DNA from: Pleurocapsa sp. PCC 7327
GTDB lineage: Bacteria > Cyanobacteriota > Cyanobacteriia > Cyanobacteriales > Microcystaceae
Assembly (NCBI RefSeq): GCF_000317025.1
Contig: NC_019689.1
Span: forward strand, 3,240,024-3,304,023
Direction of reading: 5' to 3'
Length of the DNA stretch: 64,000 bases
In this document: positions 1-8,743 of the stretch, piece by piece
Layout of the letters: every line of letters starts with the position of its first letter
How positions within the stretch are numbered: position 1 is the first letter of the stretch
Translations under genes and position numbers: made by a program
Notes under the pieces: model-generated
Database searches by the model: none
What the model was told of the DNA's origin: nothing
What the model saw: only the letters and a program-made list of their open reading frames with translations

Positions 1-900
1 TTATTAATCGCCATTGAGATAGGATTGAGGGTTTTATTGGGTTTGGGCGATCGCCCCATTTATATCCCAGACGAAGAAATAGGGTATTTGCTCGCCCCCA
101 ATCAAAAAATGCGTCGCTTTGGCAATCGAATTTTTATCAATCGCTATTCCATGCGCAGCGACGAGTTGGCAGACGTTCGCCCTGCCGCTACTTTACGGAT
201 ACTCTTATTGGGAGATTCGATCGCCAATGGTGCTTGGTGGACCGATCAAGCGCAAACGATTTCTGCCGCGATCGCGCAACAATTACAAGCTAACCTACCT
301 CAGCCTTTCCAAACGGTAGAAGTTCTCAATGCTTCGGCGAATTCTTGGGGACCTCGCAATCAGTTAGCTTATCTCAAGCGTTTCGGCACCTTTGACTCGC
401 AAATCATCGTTTTACTGCTCAATACCGACGACTTGTTTGCGACTGCGCCGACTCCTTTGCTAGTCGGACGCGATCCTAACTACCCCGATCGCAAACCCAA
501 CTCGGCAATCGGAGAATTGTTAGAGCGCGTTTTCGTCCGTCCCCAGCCGATTCCTGGTATGGCCAAAGTTTATCAAGAGAAAGGCGATCGCGTCAGTCAT
601 AACCTGGTGGCAATTGAAAACATCCACGCGATTGCTTGCCAAAATCGCGCCCAATTCCTTCTCGCGATCGCGCCGCTGCTTAGGGAAGTAGACGGAACCG
701 CACCCAGGGAGTACGAACAAAAGGCCAGATCTCGCTTGAAAGCGTTTGTCCAAACTCGGAAGATTACCTTTGTCGATTTTTTACCGCTATTCAAACACAG
801 CGACCGCCCAACCTTCTTATATCGCGATCGCATTCATCTGACCCCCGATGGCAACCGACTGGTAAGCGATACCCTTGCTCAATTGATTTTGGCTTTTTGA
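1..900 (+). CDS. SGNH/GDSL-type hydrolase, 5'-truncated by the window edge
   Basis: The frame is open from base 1, so the true start lies upstream; the TTG at 25 is only an internal candidate. The visible 299 residues begin with a hydrophobic stretch, as in the membrane-anchored cyanobacterial family. The SGNH signature is readable: block I LLLGDSIANG with the nucleophile Ser, block III-like Asn in NASANSWG, and the C-terminal Asp-x-x-His of DRIHLTPDG. Known members hydrolyse esters or deacetylate cell-surface polysaccharides. The substrate here is unknown. The gene converges on the oxidoreductase at 1095-2162. Confidence 0.8.
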   Translation, partial: LLIAIEIGLRVLLGLGDRPIYIPDEEIGYLLAPNQKMRRFGNRIFINRYSMRSDELADVRPAATLRILLLGDSIANGAWWTDQAQTISAAIAQQLQANLPQPFQTVEVLNASANSWGPRNQLAYLKRFGTFDSQIIVLLLNTDDLFATAPTPLLVGRDPNYPDRKPNSAIGELLERVFVRPQPIPGMAKVYQEKGDRVSHNLVAIENIHAIACQNRAQFLLAIAPLLREVDGTAPREYEQKARSRLKAFVQTRKITFVDFLPLFKHSDRPTFLYRDRIHLTPDGNRLVSDTLAQLILAF

Positions 901-904
901 TTCC

Positions 905-940
905 CCCTATCCTCCCCTGAGAAGGGGGTTGGGAGGATCT
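905..940. repeat. Short GC-rich palindromic repeat
   Basis: The arms CCTCCC and GGGAGG flank a CCCCTGAGAAGGGG core just after the hydrolase stop codon. It resembles the CCCTC/GGGAGAAGGG palindromic repeat at 24264-24370. It could serve as a transcription end between convergent genes. Confidence 0.45.
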
Positions 941-963
941 GAGATCTTGCACCATTCTCAACA

Positions 964-1087
964 ACTGCTGTTGTCATTAATTTTCCGGCCGAGCAAAAAG
1001 TCTTCTAAAGAAGACCCAATAGGAATTTCAGTCGATTTTAATCGAGTTGCGCTTTGAGCCTAGAACTTTAGTTCTAGGCGTTGATGC
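964..1087 (+). repeat. Dispersed three-palindrome element, copy 1
   Basis: This ~124-bp stretch has a second copy in inverted orientation at 32700-32826. Three nearly loopless palindromes follow each other: GTCTTCT-AA-AGAAGAC (1000-1015), TCGATT-TT-AATCGA (1032-1045) and CCTAGAACT-TT-AGTTCTAGG (1059-1078). The copies differ at scattered bases but all three stems are kept. It has no ORF. A MITE-like mobile element or a structured RNA would both fit. It lies between the convergent hydrolase and oxidoreductase genes. Confidence 0.75.
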
Positions 1088-1094
1088 TTTGGAT

Positions 1095-2162
1095 TTAAGA
1101 AATCGTCACCATCGGCGCGTTAACTGGGTAATTCCAACTCGACTGCTGCCAAGCTTGACCGTCTAGTGCCATTTGTTCGATCGAACTAGCCAAACGCAGC
1201 GCTTTGAGTGCCTGTTCGCCGCCGACGGAGGGTTGATTGCCGCCGCGCACGCAGTTGACGAAATGTTCCAATTCGGCGTGAAGTGGCTCGATATTGCTAG
1301 TATAAACTTTTTCAATCAAACCATCCTGTCGATAGAGTACTTGTCCGTAGTCCGTCGTGTAGTTAGCCGTTGTTTGGCGATGAATCAAAATTTCATTGTT
1401 AAGAAAATCTGCTTCTGTCAGGGAATTCTTACAATGAGCGGATAAACGACGAATTTTGCGATGGGTGACTTTGCTAGCAGTCAACGTTGCTACGATGCCA
1501 TTGCTAAACCCTAACGTCGCGGTCACGTAATCGAGATAGCCAGAATCGGCAGCGCGACTGCCGCTGGCATTTAGTTTGACTACCGGTGCGGCGACGAGAT
1601 CCATCAGGAGATCGACATCGTGGATCATTAAATCTAGGACGACAGAAACGTCATTAGCGCGATCCGAGTAGGGACTCATCCGATGAAATTCTAAAGCCAG
1701 TAATTCCTCGGTTTTGAGGACTTTACTCAACTCCTGAAAGGCAGGATTGAAACGTTCGATATGTCCGACTTGTAGGATGCAATTAGATTCTGCTGCCGCA
1801 TTGACTAAAGATTCTGCCTCAGCAATGCTAGCCGCGATCGGTTTTTCAATTAAAGTATGGATGCCAGCATGCAGACAATCGATGCCTACCTGATAGTGCA
1901 ATTTCGTGGGTACGGCAATACAGACGGCATCTACATAAGGTAACAGGTCTAGATAATTTTCAAAAAAACGAACCCGATATTTACTAGCCGTATCTAAACC
2001 TCGCTCGACGTTAATATCGGAGATTCCTACTAACTCAATATCTTTAAGCAGGCTAAGTACGCGGGTATGATGTTGTCCCATATTGCCTACACCGATAACG
2101 CCGACGCGAATTGGCTGGAATTGGCTTCTGGGTATTTTTATCCGTTGGTGTCTTTCTGACAT
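1095..2162 (-). CDS. Gfo/Idh/MocA family NAD(P)-dependent oxidoreductase
   Basis: The N-terminal Rossmann domain has the dinucleotide motif VGVIGVGNMGQHH, and the family motif EKPIA follows near residue 105. The C-terminal half is the usual Gfo/Idh/MocA alpha/beta domain, with HDVDLL and GG-rich loops. Length is 355 residues from the ATG at 2162, chosen because AAGGAG stands about 11 bases upstream; a TTG at 2210 would add 16 unconserved residues. Family members oxidise or reduce sugars, inositols or related cyclic substrates such as biliverdin. The substrate cannot be read from the sequence. It is monocistronic and divergent from dnaG. Confidence 0.85.
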   Translation of the reverse strand: MSERHQRIKIPRSQFQPIRVGVIGVGNMGQHHTRVLSLLKDIELVGISDINVERGLDTASKYRVRFFENYLDLLPYVDAVCIAVPTKLHYQVGIDCLHAGIHTLIEKPIAASIAEAESLVNAAAESNCILQVGHIERFNPAFQELSKVLKTEELLALEFHRMSPYSDRANDVSVVLDLMIHDVDLLMDLVAAPVVKLNASGSRAADSGYLDYVTATLGFSNGIVATLTASKVTHRKIRRLSAHCKNSLTEADFLNNEILIHRQTTANYTTDYGQVLYRQDGLIEKVYTSNIEPLHAELEHFVNCVRGGNQPSVGGEQALKALRLASSIEQMALDGQAWQQSSWNYPVNAPMVTIS

Positions 2163-2636
2163 CCGCAATTTTACTCCTTTCGACTCCACCACCACATTTG
2201 ATTTAGGCAATTGTGCCTTTGTGCCTCTAAAACCATCAAGATACTATCATAGCTATTCCACTCGCGATGAATTTCAATATACTTAGTCGTCCTAGAATTT
2301 CTCTCATTCCTCAAAAATAAAAGTTGTTTATCGATCGCTGAGGAGTTGTCTGGGATCTTGAAGATTTTTCTGAAATTTTTTAAGGAAATGATGGTTGTAA
2401 CATGGGCGAGCGCTTAATTTTTGTGGAAATTTATTAATTATTGTTGGAATTACTTTACATGGCAATCTTATATGATTTGTGAGCGGCGCGAGCATGTTGC
2501 TTGCACTTCCTAGTTGAAGTACTAAGCAAGCGTTGAACTTAGAAGAATCCTTTGAATCGCAAACAAAGACCAAACCTTCAAGGATAATAACAATAGCAAT
2601 TAGGCGCTCCTGTGAAAAACGCTCGCTCGAACATCG
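2163..2636. other. Intergenic region between divergent oxidoreductase and dnaG
   Basis: This is 474 bases without a convincing gene; the ORFs in it have no recognisable protein features. It should carry both divergent promoters, but I see no clear -35/-10 pair, operator or hairpin. Confidence 0.5.
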
Positions 2637-4535
2637 ATGGAAGTTCCTCGCCTTCATCCAGACACGATCGAAGAGGTCAAACAACGGGTTGATATTTATG
2701 ATGTCATCTCGGAGTATGTCGTGCTGCGCAAGCGCGGAAAGGATTTTGTAGGCTTATGTCCCTTCCACGACGAGAAAACGCCCAGTTTTAGCGTCAGTCC
2801 CAGCAAACAAATGTACTATTGCTTTGGCTGTCAAGTGGGGGGAAATGCCATCAAATTTTTGATGGAGCACAGAAAGCAATCCTTCAGCGAGGTCGTTCTC
2901 GATCTGGCAAGAAGACATCAAATCTCGATTAAAACGCTAGAACCCGAACAAAGACAGGAACTTCAGCGTCAACTATCTCTGCGCGAGCAACTTTACGAAG
3001 TTTTGGCGCTGACGGCGAGTTTTTATCAACATGCTCTCCGACAGCCACAAGGCGAAGTTGCCCTCGATTATTTAAAACGCGATCGCAACTTGAGCGAGGA
3101 AACGATTGGGCAATTTCAGTTGGGATATGCCCCCGCCGGATGGGAAACCCTCTACCGCTATCTAGTAGAACAAAAACGCTATCCCATCGCCATTGTAGAA
3201 CAAGCCGGACTCATCAAACCGCGCAAGACGGGGAATGGGTATTACGATGTATTTCGCGATCGCGTGACGATTCCTATCTGCGACACCCAGGGGCGAATCA
3301 TCGGTTTCGGGAGTCGAACTTTAGGCGCAGAAGAACCAAAATACCTTAATTCTCCAGAAACGCCTCTATTTGATAAAAGTAAGACCCTATTTGCCCTCGA
3401 TAAAGCTCGCAATAGCATTGGCAAAGACGAGCGCGCGATCGTTGTCGAAGGATATTTCGACGCGATCGCGCTTCACGCAGCAGGTATTACCAATGTAGTC
3501 GCCTCATTGGGAACGGCTCTTACCCAAGACCAGATCCGACTCCTGATACGCTACACCGAATCGAAGCGAGTTATCTTTAATTTCGATGCCGATAACGCCG
3601 GAACCCAAGCCACGCATCGCGCTATTAGCGAGATCGAACCTCTTGTGGATGCGGGGCTAGTGCAGATCGGGATTCTCAATCTTCCGGGTAGCAAGGATGC
3701 GGACGAATTTCTCAAATCCAGTGCCGATGCAGTAGATACCTATCGCCAACTCATTCAATCTGCGCCTCTATGGTTCGATTGGCAAATTCAGCAACTGATC
3801 CGAGGGCGCGATCTCAAGCAAGCCGACCAATTCGAGCGAGTAGCGCAAAATATGGTCAAATTGCTCGATCGACTCGAAGATAGCAATCTACGCAGTTATT
3901 ACCTTCGCTACTGTGCCGAAATTCTCAGCCAGGGAGATTCCCGAACGATTTCCCTGCACCTCAACAGTTTGCTGGCTCAAATTAAGAAACCCAAACGGCA
4001 ATTTGCACCCAAAGCCAAACGAACCGTCCAGTCTCCCCCTCTCGTTCTTGCCGAGAAAAGCCTCCTCGACGAAGCAGAAGCCGATCTCTTGGGAATTTAT
4101 CTACATTGTCCCGAATACCGAAGCGCGATCGTCGAGGCGCTAGAAGAAACAGAATTGTTCTTTAGTCTGCCTCACCATCGCCTTTTGTGGCAGCAGATTA
4201 TGGAATTGCGCGAAGTTAGCAGCGATCGCCTGATTTCGCAACTACAAGACCGTCTCGTTCAATTTCCCGAACAGGCGAATCAACTATCTCATCTGTTTCA
4301 GATTACGGAGACCAAACAGTGGGAAGATAGCACTCGCGCGCCGATTATGATTCGCACGGCGATCGCATCTCTAGAACAAGTCGCTCAAGAAAAATACCGC
4401 CGCTACTGTCTTCAACAACTGCAACGACTCGATCCAGCCCAGGAAGCCGAACAAATGCACTATTTCTATCAGGAGATTCAAAATACGACCCAGCGCATTC
4501 GAGAATTAGAGAAGCTGCGGCATTGCGAAGGCTAA
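2637..4535 (+). CDS. dnaG: DNA primase DnaG
   Basis: Synthesises RNA primers for chromosome replication together with the DnaB helicase. Domain order is complete in 632 residues. The N-terminal zinc finger reads C41-x2-H44 ... C62-x2-C65. The Toprim core carries the catalytic Glu in VVEGYFDAIA and the metal-binding acidic pair in FNFDADNAG. A C-terminal helical helicase-interaction region follows. Length fits bacterial DnaG. The ATG at 2637 begins the canonical MEVPRLHPDTIEEVK start. The gene is followed 117 bases later by a co-oriented aminotransferase. Confidence 0.97.
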   Translation: MEVPRLHPDTIEEVKQRVDIYDVISEYVVLRKRGKDFVGLCPFHDEKTPSFSVSPSKQMYYCFGCQVGGNAIKFLMEHRKQSFSEVVLDLARRHQISIKTLEPEQRQELQRQLSLREQLYEVLALTASFYQHALRQPQGEVALDYLKRDRNLSEETIGQFQLGYAPAGWETLYRYLVEQKRYPIAIVEQAGLIKPRKTGNGYYDVFRDRVTIPICDTQGRIIGFGSRTLGAEEPKYLNSPETPLFDKSKTLFALDKARNSIGKDERAIVVEGYFDAIALHAAGITNVVASLGTALTQDQIRLLIRYTESKRVIFNFDADNAGTQATHRAISEIEPLVDAGLVQIGILNLPGSKDADEFLKSSADAVDTYRQLIQSAPLWFDWQIQQLIRGRDLKQADQFERVAQNMVKLLDRLEDSNLRSYYLRYCAEILSQGDSRTISLHLNSLLAQIKKPKRQFAPKAKRTVQSPPLVLAEKSLLDEAEADLLGIYLHCPEYRSAIVEALEETELFFSLPHHRLLWQQIMELREVSSDRLISQLQDRLVQFPEQANQLSHLFQITETKQWEDSTRAPIMIRTAIASLEQVAQEKYRRYCLQQLQRLDPAQEAEQMHYFYQEIQNTTQRIRELEKLRHCEG

Positions 4536-4652
4536 TATCAATTCGTAAAACTAACGGATTGCAGATCGCTAACTTCCCTCACGCACATTTTGGTAACTGT
4601 ACGTCAAAATTAAAGTATATCTTAATAAAATTTTGCGTTCGTTGATTTTTGA

Positions 4653-5972
4653 ATGCTGAGTATCTCAACCGGACAAACACTGCCTCAAGTTCCTCGAATC
4701 ATTACACCTTTACCAGGTCCTCGCGCCCAGGAACTGATCGAACGCGATCGCGCCGTATCTTCTCCTTCCTATACTCGCGGCTACCCCTTGGTGGTGGCTA
4801 GAGGAGAAGGATCTACGATCGAAGATGTAGATGGCAACGTCTTTTTAGATCTGACGGCGGGAATTGCCGTAACAGCCACCGGGCACGCCCATCCTCAGGT
4901 CGTTCGAGCTATCGCCGAACAAGCGAGCCAACTAATACACATGTCGGGGACAGATTTTTACTACGCCCCAATGGTAGAGTTGGCGGAGATGCTCGCAGAA
5001 CGTGCCCCTTTCCCCAAACCCGAACAAGGGGCACGCGCCCGCGTTTTCTTTACCAATTCTGGCGCGGAATCTACCGAAGGTGCAATCAAATTGGCTCGCT
5101 ACTATACGGGGCGATCGCGTCTGATTGCCTTTTTGGGAGGCTTTCACGGACGCACCTATGGAGCCATGTCGCTGACGGGTTCTAAAGCCGTTCAGAGAAA
5201 AGGATTTGGACCTCTACTTCCCGGCGTTACCCATATCCCTTACGGCACCCATGCCAGCTTGGACTATCTCGAAAAAAACCTTTTTACTTCGATAGTGCCG
5301 CCAGAAGAAGTGGCTGCGGTTATCGTCGAACCCATCCAAGGCGAAGGCGGTTATATCGTACCGGAGGATGGCTTTCTAGAACGCCTGCGCCAAATCTGCG
5401 ATCGCCATGGCATTCTGATGATAGTCGATGAAGTACAGTCGGGAATGGGACGCACGGGGAAATTATTGGCGATCGAACATTGGGGAGTCATGCCCGATAT
5501 CGTTACCCTCGCTAAAGGGATTGCTAGCGGACTGCCTCTCGGTGCTATCTTAGCGCGACCAGAATTAATGACTTGGCCCCCCGGTTCTCATGCCAGCACT
5601 TTTGGCGGCAATCCAGTGGCTTGTGCGGCAGGTAAAGTTACCCTAGAGCTATTGGAAGAAGGGTTAATAGAAAATGCTCGCCACAGAGGAGAAGAGTTGC
5701 TCTGTGGTTTAACGCAACTCGCCCAAAAATGCGATCGCGTTTCTCTACCTCGCGGGAAAGGATTGATGGTTGCGATCGATTTATTTGATGACGATGGCAA
5801 CTTAGATCCCAATCTGCGAAATTGGCTCGTAGACGAAGCATTTTGTCGGGGGCTGTTGCTTCTCGGTTGCGGTAAGGCAGCAATTCGCTTTTGTCCGCCC
5901 TTGATAATTACTAGCGAACAGATTCAAGTGGCGTTAGACATTCTCGCCCAATTATTAACAGAAATCCCATGA
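4653..5972 (+). CDS. Class III PLP-dependent aminotransferase (ornithine/GABA/lysine type)
   Basis: 439 residues with all hallmarks of subgroup II aminotransferases: FTNSGAESTEGAIKLAR, the FHGRTYGAMS block, the PLP-phosphate Asp region IVDEVQSGMGRTG, and the Schiff-base Lys in TLAKGIASGLPLG. Family members move the terminal amino group of ornithine, acetylornithine, GABA or lysine to 2-oxoglutarate or pyruvate. It overlaps the DUF1338 gene by ATGA, so the two are probably translationally coupled. That suggests a role near the lysine/2-aminoadipate pathway. Exact substrate is inferred only; acetylornithine or GABA transamination are the alternatives. Confidence 0.85.
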   Translation: MLSISTGQTLPQVPRIITPLPGPRAQELIERDRAVSSPSYTRGYPLVVARGEGSTIEDVDGNVFLDLTAGIAVTATGHAHPQVVRAIAEQASQLIHMSGTDFYYAPMVELAEMLAERAPFPKPEQGARARVFFTNSGAESTEGAIKLARYYTGRSRLIAFLGGFHGRTYGAMSLTGSKAVQRKGFGPLLPGVTHIPYGTHASLDYLEKNLFTSIVPPEEVAAVIVEPIQGEGGYIVPEDGFLERLRQICDRHGILMIVDEVQSGMGRTGKLLAIEHWGVMPDIVTLAKGIASGLPLGAILARPELMTWPPGSHASTFGGNPVACAAGKVTLELLEEGLIENARHRGEELLCGLTQLAQKCDRVSLPRGKGLMVAIDLFDDDGNLDPNLRNWLVDEAFCRGLLLLGCGKAAIRFCPPLIITSEQIQVALDILAQLLTEIP

Positions 5973-6910
5973 AACAAGCACAAATCGCCCGCCAACTGTG
6001 GGAACGCCTATGGCAAGATTACAGCCGTCGCGTCGAGTATGCTCGCGTCTATCAATCGATAATAGAAGAAGCAGGCGGCGCGATCGCTAACGATCATATC
6101 GCTTTTCGTTCCCTGCGCTTAACCCTCGATCGCCCGATGGGAAAAATTAACTTGGGCATTCCCTATATTGCTGATATTGCAGAAGCGTTAGGCTACGAAG
6201 TCGCTGGTGAATACGAATTTCCCGATCGATATCTCTCTGCCCGTCACTACCACCATCCCGAACAAGATCGGTTTGACTTACCCAAACTTTTCATCAGCGA
6301 ACTGGTGGTGGATACATTACCCGATTCCATTGTTCGACAAATCGAAGCAACCGTTAGTTCTGGCAACTTTTTTGATTTAGAGTTCCTCAAACCCAAGATT
6401 GAAGCTACATCTACCGATGCAGAGATCGAACAAATTGCTACGGTTCTCCAAACCGCCTTTATTCGCCCTTGGGAACCTCCCAAGCGATCGCTAGTCGAAT
6501 CAGTTAACCAAGTTTCTCAATACGGTGCCTGGGTTCTTTTGCATGGCTATGCAGTCAATCACTTTACAGGCTATATTAACCGCCAGCATACCCTTCAATA
6601 TCCCGATATCGAAAGTACGGCTCGCGCTTTGGCACAACGAGGTGTCCCGATGAAAGATGCGATCGAAGGCAGTCGGGGAAGCGGTTTGCGACAAACAGCT
6701 ACCCAAGCAGTCACAGAATTAGTTGACGTTTGGGACGATGCTAAGGGCGAACTGTCTCAAATTCCGTGGACGTATGCTTATTATGAGATAGCCGAGCGAA
6801 ATTTTATTGAAATTTCTCCCGGAAAAACTGCCTTGTTTGAAGGATTTCTCAATACACAGGCAAAGAATTTATTTGAGATGACGAGGAGATCGGAGGACAG
6901 TAATCAGTAA
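5969..6910 (+). CDS. DUF1338 protein, 2-oxoadipate dioxygenase/decarboxylase (HglS/YdcJ) family
   Basis: 313 residues matching the DUF1338 layout: an N-terminal helix pair, the NDHIAFRSLR block containing a likely metal-ligand His, and a later LLHGYAVNHFTGY block with further His residues; the acidic third ligand should lie near the C-terminal EISPGKTALFEGF. Characterised members (bacterial HglS and plant FLO7) are Fe(II) enzymes that convert 2-oxoadipate to 2-hydroxyglutarate in lysine catabolism. The start codon overlaps the stop of the aminotransferase by 4 bases, which supports a joint pathway. Family assignment is firm; the substrate is inferred from family and neighbour. Confidence 0.8.
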   Translation: MKQAQIARQLWERLWQDYSRRVEYARVYQSIIEEAGGAIANDHIAFRSLRLTLDRPMGKINLGIPYIADIAEALGYEVAGEYEFPDRYLSARHYHHPEQDRFDLPKLFISELVVDTLPDSIVRQIEATVSSGNFFDLEFLKPKIEATSTDAEIEQIATVLQTAFIRPWEPPKRSLVESVNQVSQYGAWVLLHGYAVNHFTGYINRQHTLQYPDIESTARALAQRGVPMKDAIEGSRGSGLRQTATQAVTELVDVWDDAKGELSQIPWTYAYYEIAERNFIEISPGKTALFEGFLNTQAKNLFEMTRRSEDSNQ

Positions 6911-6934
6911 TCAGTTGGTTATTAGTAGATTCAC

Positions 6935-7138
6935 TCACTCATCGGAAAATTGCCAGCAGGAAATATGCTCTACATCCGTGCTACTGCAATAGGAACAAAC
7001 TGCTTCAAAAGAGGAGTCTATCCACTCGGCATCGCAGGTACGGCAGTGGCAAAAAATGTTATTGCGATTAGTAATTTCGATTTTCGATCGCCATTTCCGT
7101 AATTCTGCTGAATCTAGTGCTAAGTTATTGCCTGGCAT
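6935..7138 (-). CDS. Small zinc-ribbon-like conserved hypothetical protein
   Basis: 67 residues from the ATG at 7138, opening MPGNNLALDSAELRKW. An upstream ATG at 7231 is in frame but would overlap the start of the divergent gene at 7173. The C-terminal half has two Cys pairs, FCHCRTC and CSYC, spaced as in a rubredoxin-like or zinc-ribbon knuckle, then a conserved-looking tail ISCWQFSDE. No enzymatic motif. Possible nucleic-acid or protein adaptor; function unknown. It starts 34 bases from the divergent outer-membrane-like gene. Confidence 0.65.
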   Translation of the reverse strand: MPGNNLALDSAELRKWRSKIEITNRNNIFCHCRTCDAEWIDSSFEAVCSYCSSTDVEHISCWQFSDE

Positions 7139-7172
7139 CTGATTCCTTGAATTCAAAGAGGCTGATTTTTGA

Positions 7173-7895
7173 GTGTTTAAGCAATTAAGATGGCATTGCC
7201 CATTATTAGGAATCGTAGTCTTTTTTTTCACTCTGGCGATCGCGTCTTCAGTTAGAAGTGAAACGCCTCAACAAAAAGGCGATCCTGCCGCACCGAATGA
7301 AGCATTAGATTTGAAGCCAGAAATCATCGAAGAAAGCTCCGTTTTGAAGCGATGGTTACAAGAAATTCCCAACGTTTCCGAAGATATTGACGGCGATCCC
7401 AGCTTTCGGACGCGCATCCGGTTAGGTTATTCTCAGTTTCCATCTTCTAGCGATGCAGGCGGATTGATTATCGGGGTAGAAGATATTTTTATTGGGAGAA
7501 CCGGATTGACGTTTAGTGGAGATTATCAAGCGTCTTTTAATGGCGATCGCGAATCAGTCGGCGGCAATTTACACTATTATGTATTGCCTTTAGGAAGTTA
7601 TTTTAATCTTGCTCCAGTCCTGGGATATCGCTATATCAACAGTGGCGACTATTCTACTGATGGAGTCAATGTTGGGATCCGGTTAATGTTGTCTTTATCG
7701 CGTACTGGTGCTGCCGATATTTCTCTAACTCAGAGTTTTGTCTCCCCTGGCGATAGCGAAGAAGTCGGAATGACGACGCTTTCTGTCGGTTATGCGATCG
7801 CGAAGAATGTACGATTATCTGCCGATATTCAACAACAAAATTCAACTCAAGACAAAGATAGTCGAGTCGGGATTGTTATTGAATGGATGCCTTAA
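7173..7895 (+). CDS. Secreted, probably outer-membrane beta-barrel-like protein
   Basis: 240 residues from a GTG start, with AGAGG about 11 bases upstream. The N-terminus is a typical signal peptide: a short basic stretch, the hydrophobic run LLGIVVFFFTLAIASSV, and a likely cleavage after the SVRSE region. The rest alternates polar and aromatic residues in short segments (RIRLGYSQF, LTFSGDYQASF, GGNLHYYVLP, VNVGIRLMLSL, VRLSADIQQQ, RVGIVIEWMP) as in amphipathic beta-strands, and ends close to a hydrophobic/aromatic residue. I read it as a small outer-membrane barrel. No named family recognised. Confidence 0.7.
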   Translation: MFKQLRWHCPLLGIVVFFFTLAIASSVRSETPQQKGDPAAPNEALDLKPEIIEESSVLKRWLQEIPNVSEDIDGDPSFRTRIRLGYSQFPSSSDAGGLIIGVEDIFIGRTGLTFSGDYQASFNGDRESVGGNLHYYVLPLGSYFNLAPVLGYRYINSGDYSTDGVNVGIRLMLSLSRTGAADISLTQSFVSPGDSEEVGMTTLSVGYAIAKNVRLSADIQQQNSTQDKDSRVGIVIEWMP

Positions 7896-7989
7896 TAAAT
7901 ACCAGGGTTATTTCATTCTGATTGCAGTTACTAAGTACAGGCACTCTACATGACATTCTCTATTTTGGGGACAACCTGGGAGCTACTTC

Positions 7990-8274
7990 TCAAGCAACCA
8001 ACAAAATTAATATAACATAACCAATTATTGAAGCCAATAGTATTTCTTGAGTTCTATCCAAAACGATATAGAGAAGTTTAAATACAAGGCGATCGCTTCG
8101 ATCTCCCAAGCCTTTCTTGGTCGGGTACGAGAAATAAATTTGCTTGTAGTTTTTTCCCGATTTGTTTTTGAATTCTCGTCGAGCTTGTTGAAGTTTTTGA
8201 ATTTTAGATTTGCGATCGCTTAAGGTTAGCGATCTAATTAAAAATCCTCTAACTCTGGTCTTTTGTTTATTCAT
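7990..8274 (-). CDS. Hypothetical small basic protein with C-terminal membrane segment
   Basis: 94 residues. The N-terminal 60 are strongly basic (many Lys/Arg), followed by LVFKLLYIVLDRTQEILLASIIGYVILILLVA, which would give one or two membrane-embedded helices at the very C-terminus, a tail-anchored layout. No good Shine-Dalgarno precedes the ATG at 8274. Nothing recognisable; it may be a real lineage-specific gene or a chance ORF. Confidence 0.4.
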   Translation of the reverse strand: MNKQKTRVRGFLIRSLTLSDRKSKIQKLQQARREFKNKSGKNYKQIYFSYPTKKGLGDRSDRLVFKLLYIVLDRTQEILLASIIGYVILILLVA

Positions 8275-8743
8275 TTAAAACTTAGCTTTATCATCTGCCC
8301 ATCCTGAATAAGTTTACTACGGTTACTACGATCGGTTATTCGATTAGTTCTGTAGAGAAATCGTATTTTTAAGAAAAAATGTTACTTTAGATAGAAGAAT
8401 AAATATGCAAATTTAGAAAGAGAGAGATTATCGAAAAAAAAAGAAAAATATAAAATTACCTTAAAACTATTTATTTATGCAATCAATCTTAAATCGAGCC
8501 AGTCTCTTATGACATCAGCTGACGCATCGTTTTCAGTATGTAAAAATTTTATACAAGTATAAGAAAAACTCAGTAGGGACACTGAGTTTGAATTGATGAA
8601 ACGATGTTTAAGTAGGCAGGCATAAATAAACGTAAAATATAAAAGTAGTAAACACCTCAAGATTATGAGCAATGCCATCTTCTTAATTAAATAACGAAGC
8701 CAGAAAAGATTGAGATCAGAAATTATTCAACTTTGTTGGTTTA
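8275..8743. other. AT-rich gap ahead of a transposase remnant
   Basis: 469 bases, noticeably AT-rich, with no convincing gene. A 67-codon ORF on the minus strand (8475-8678) is hydrophobic low-complexity sequence with no ribosome site. The right side merges into the truncated IS4-type transposase, so part of this gap may be decayed IS sequence. Confidence 0.4.

Noticed and set aside
2328-2684. 118-codon minus-strand ORF overlapping the dnaG start
   Set aside because: Antisense to the 5' end of dnaG and the upstream gap; composition is not protein-like.
8475-8678. 67-codon minus-strand ORF, hydrophobic
   Set aside because: Low-complexity Leu/Ile sequence in an AT-rich gap, with no ribosome site or known motif.
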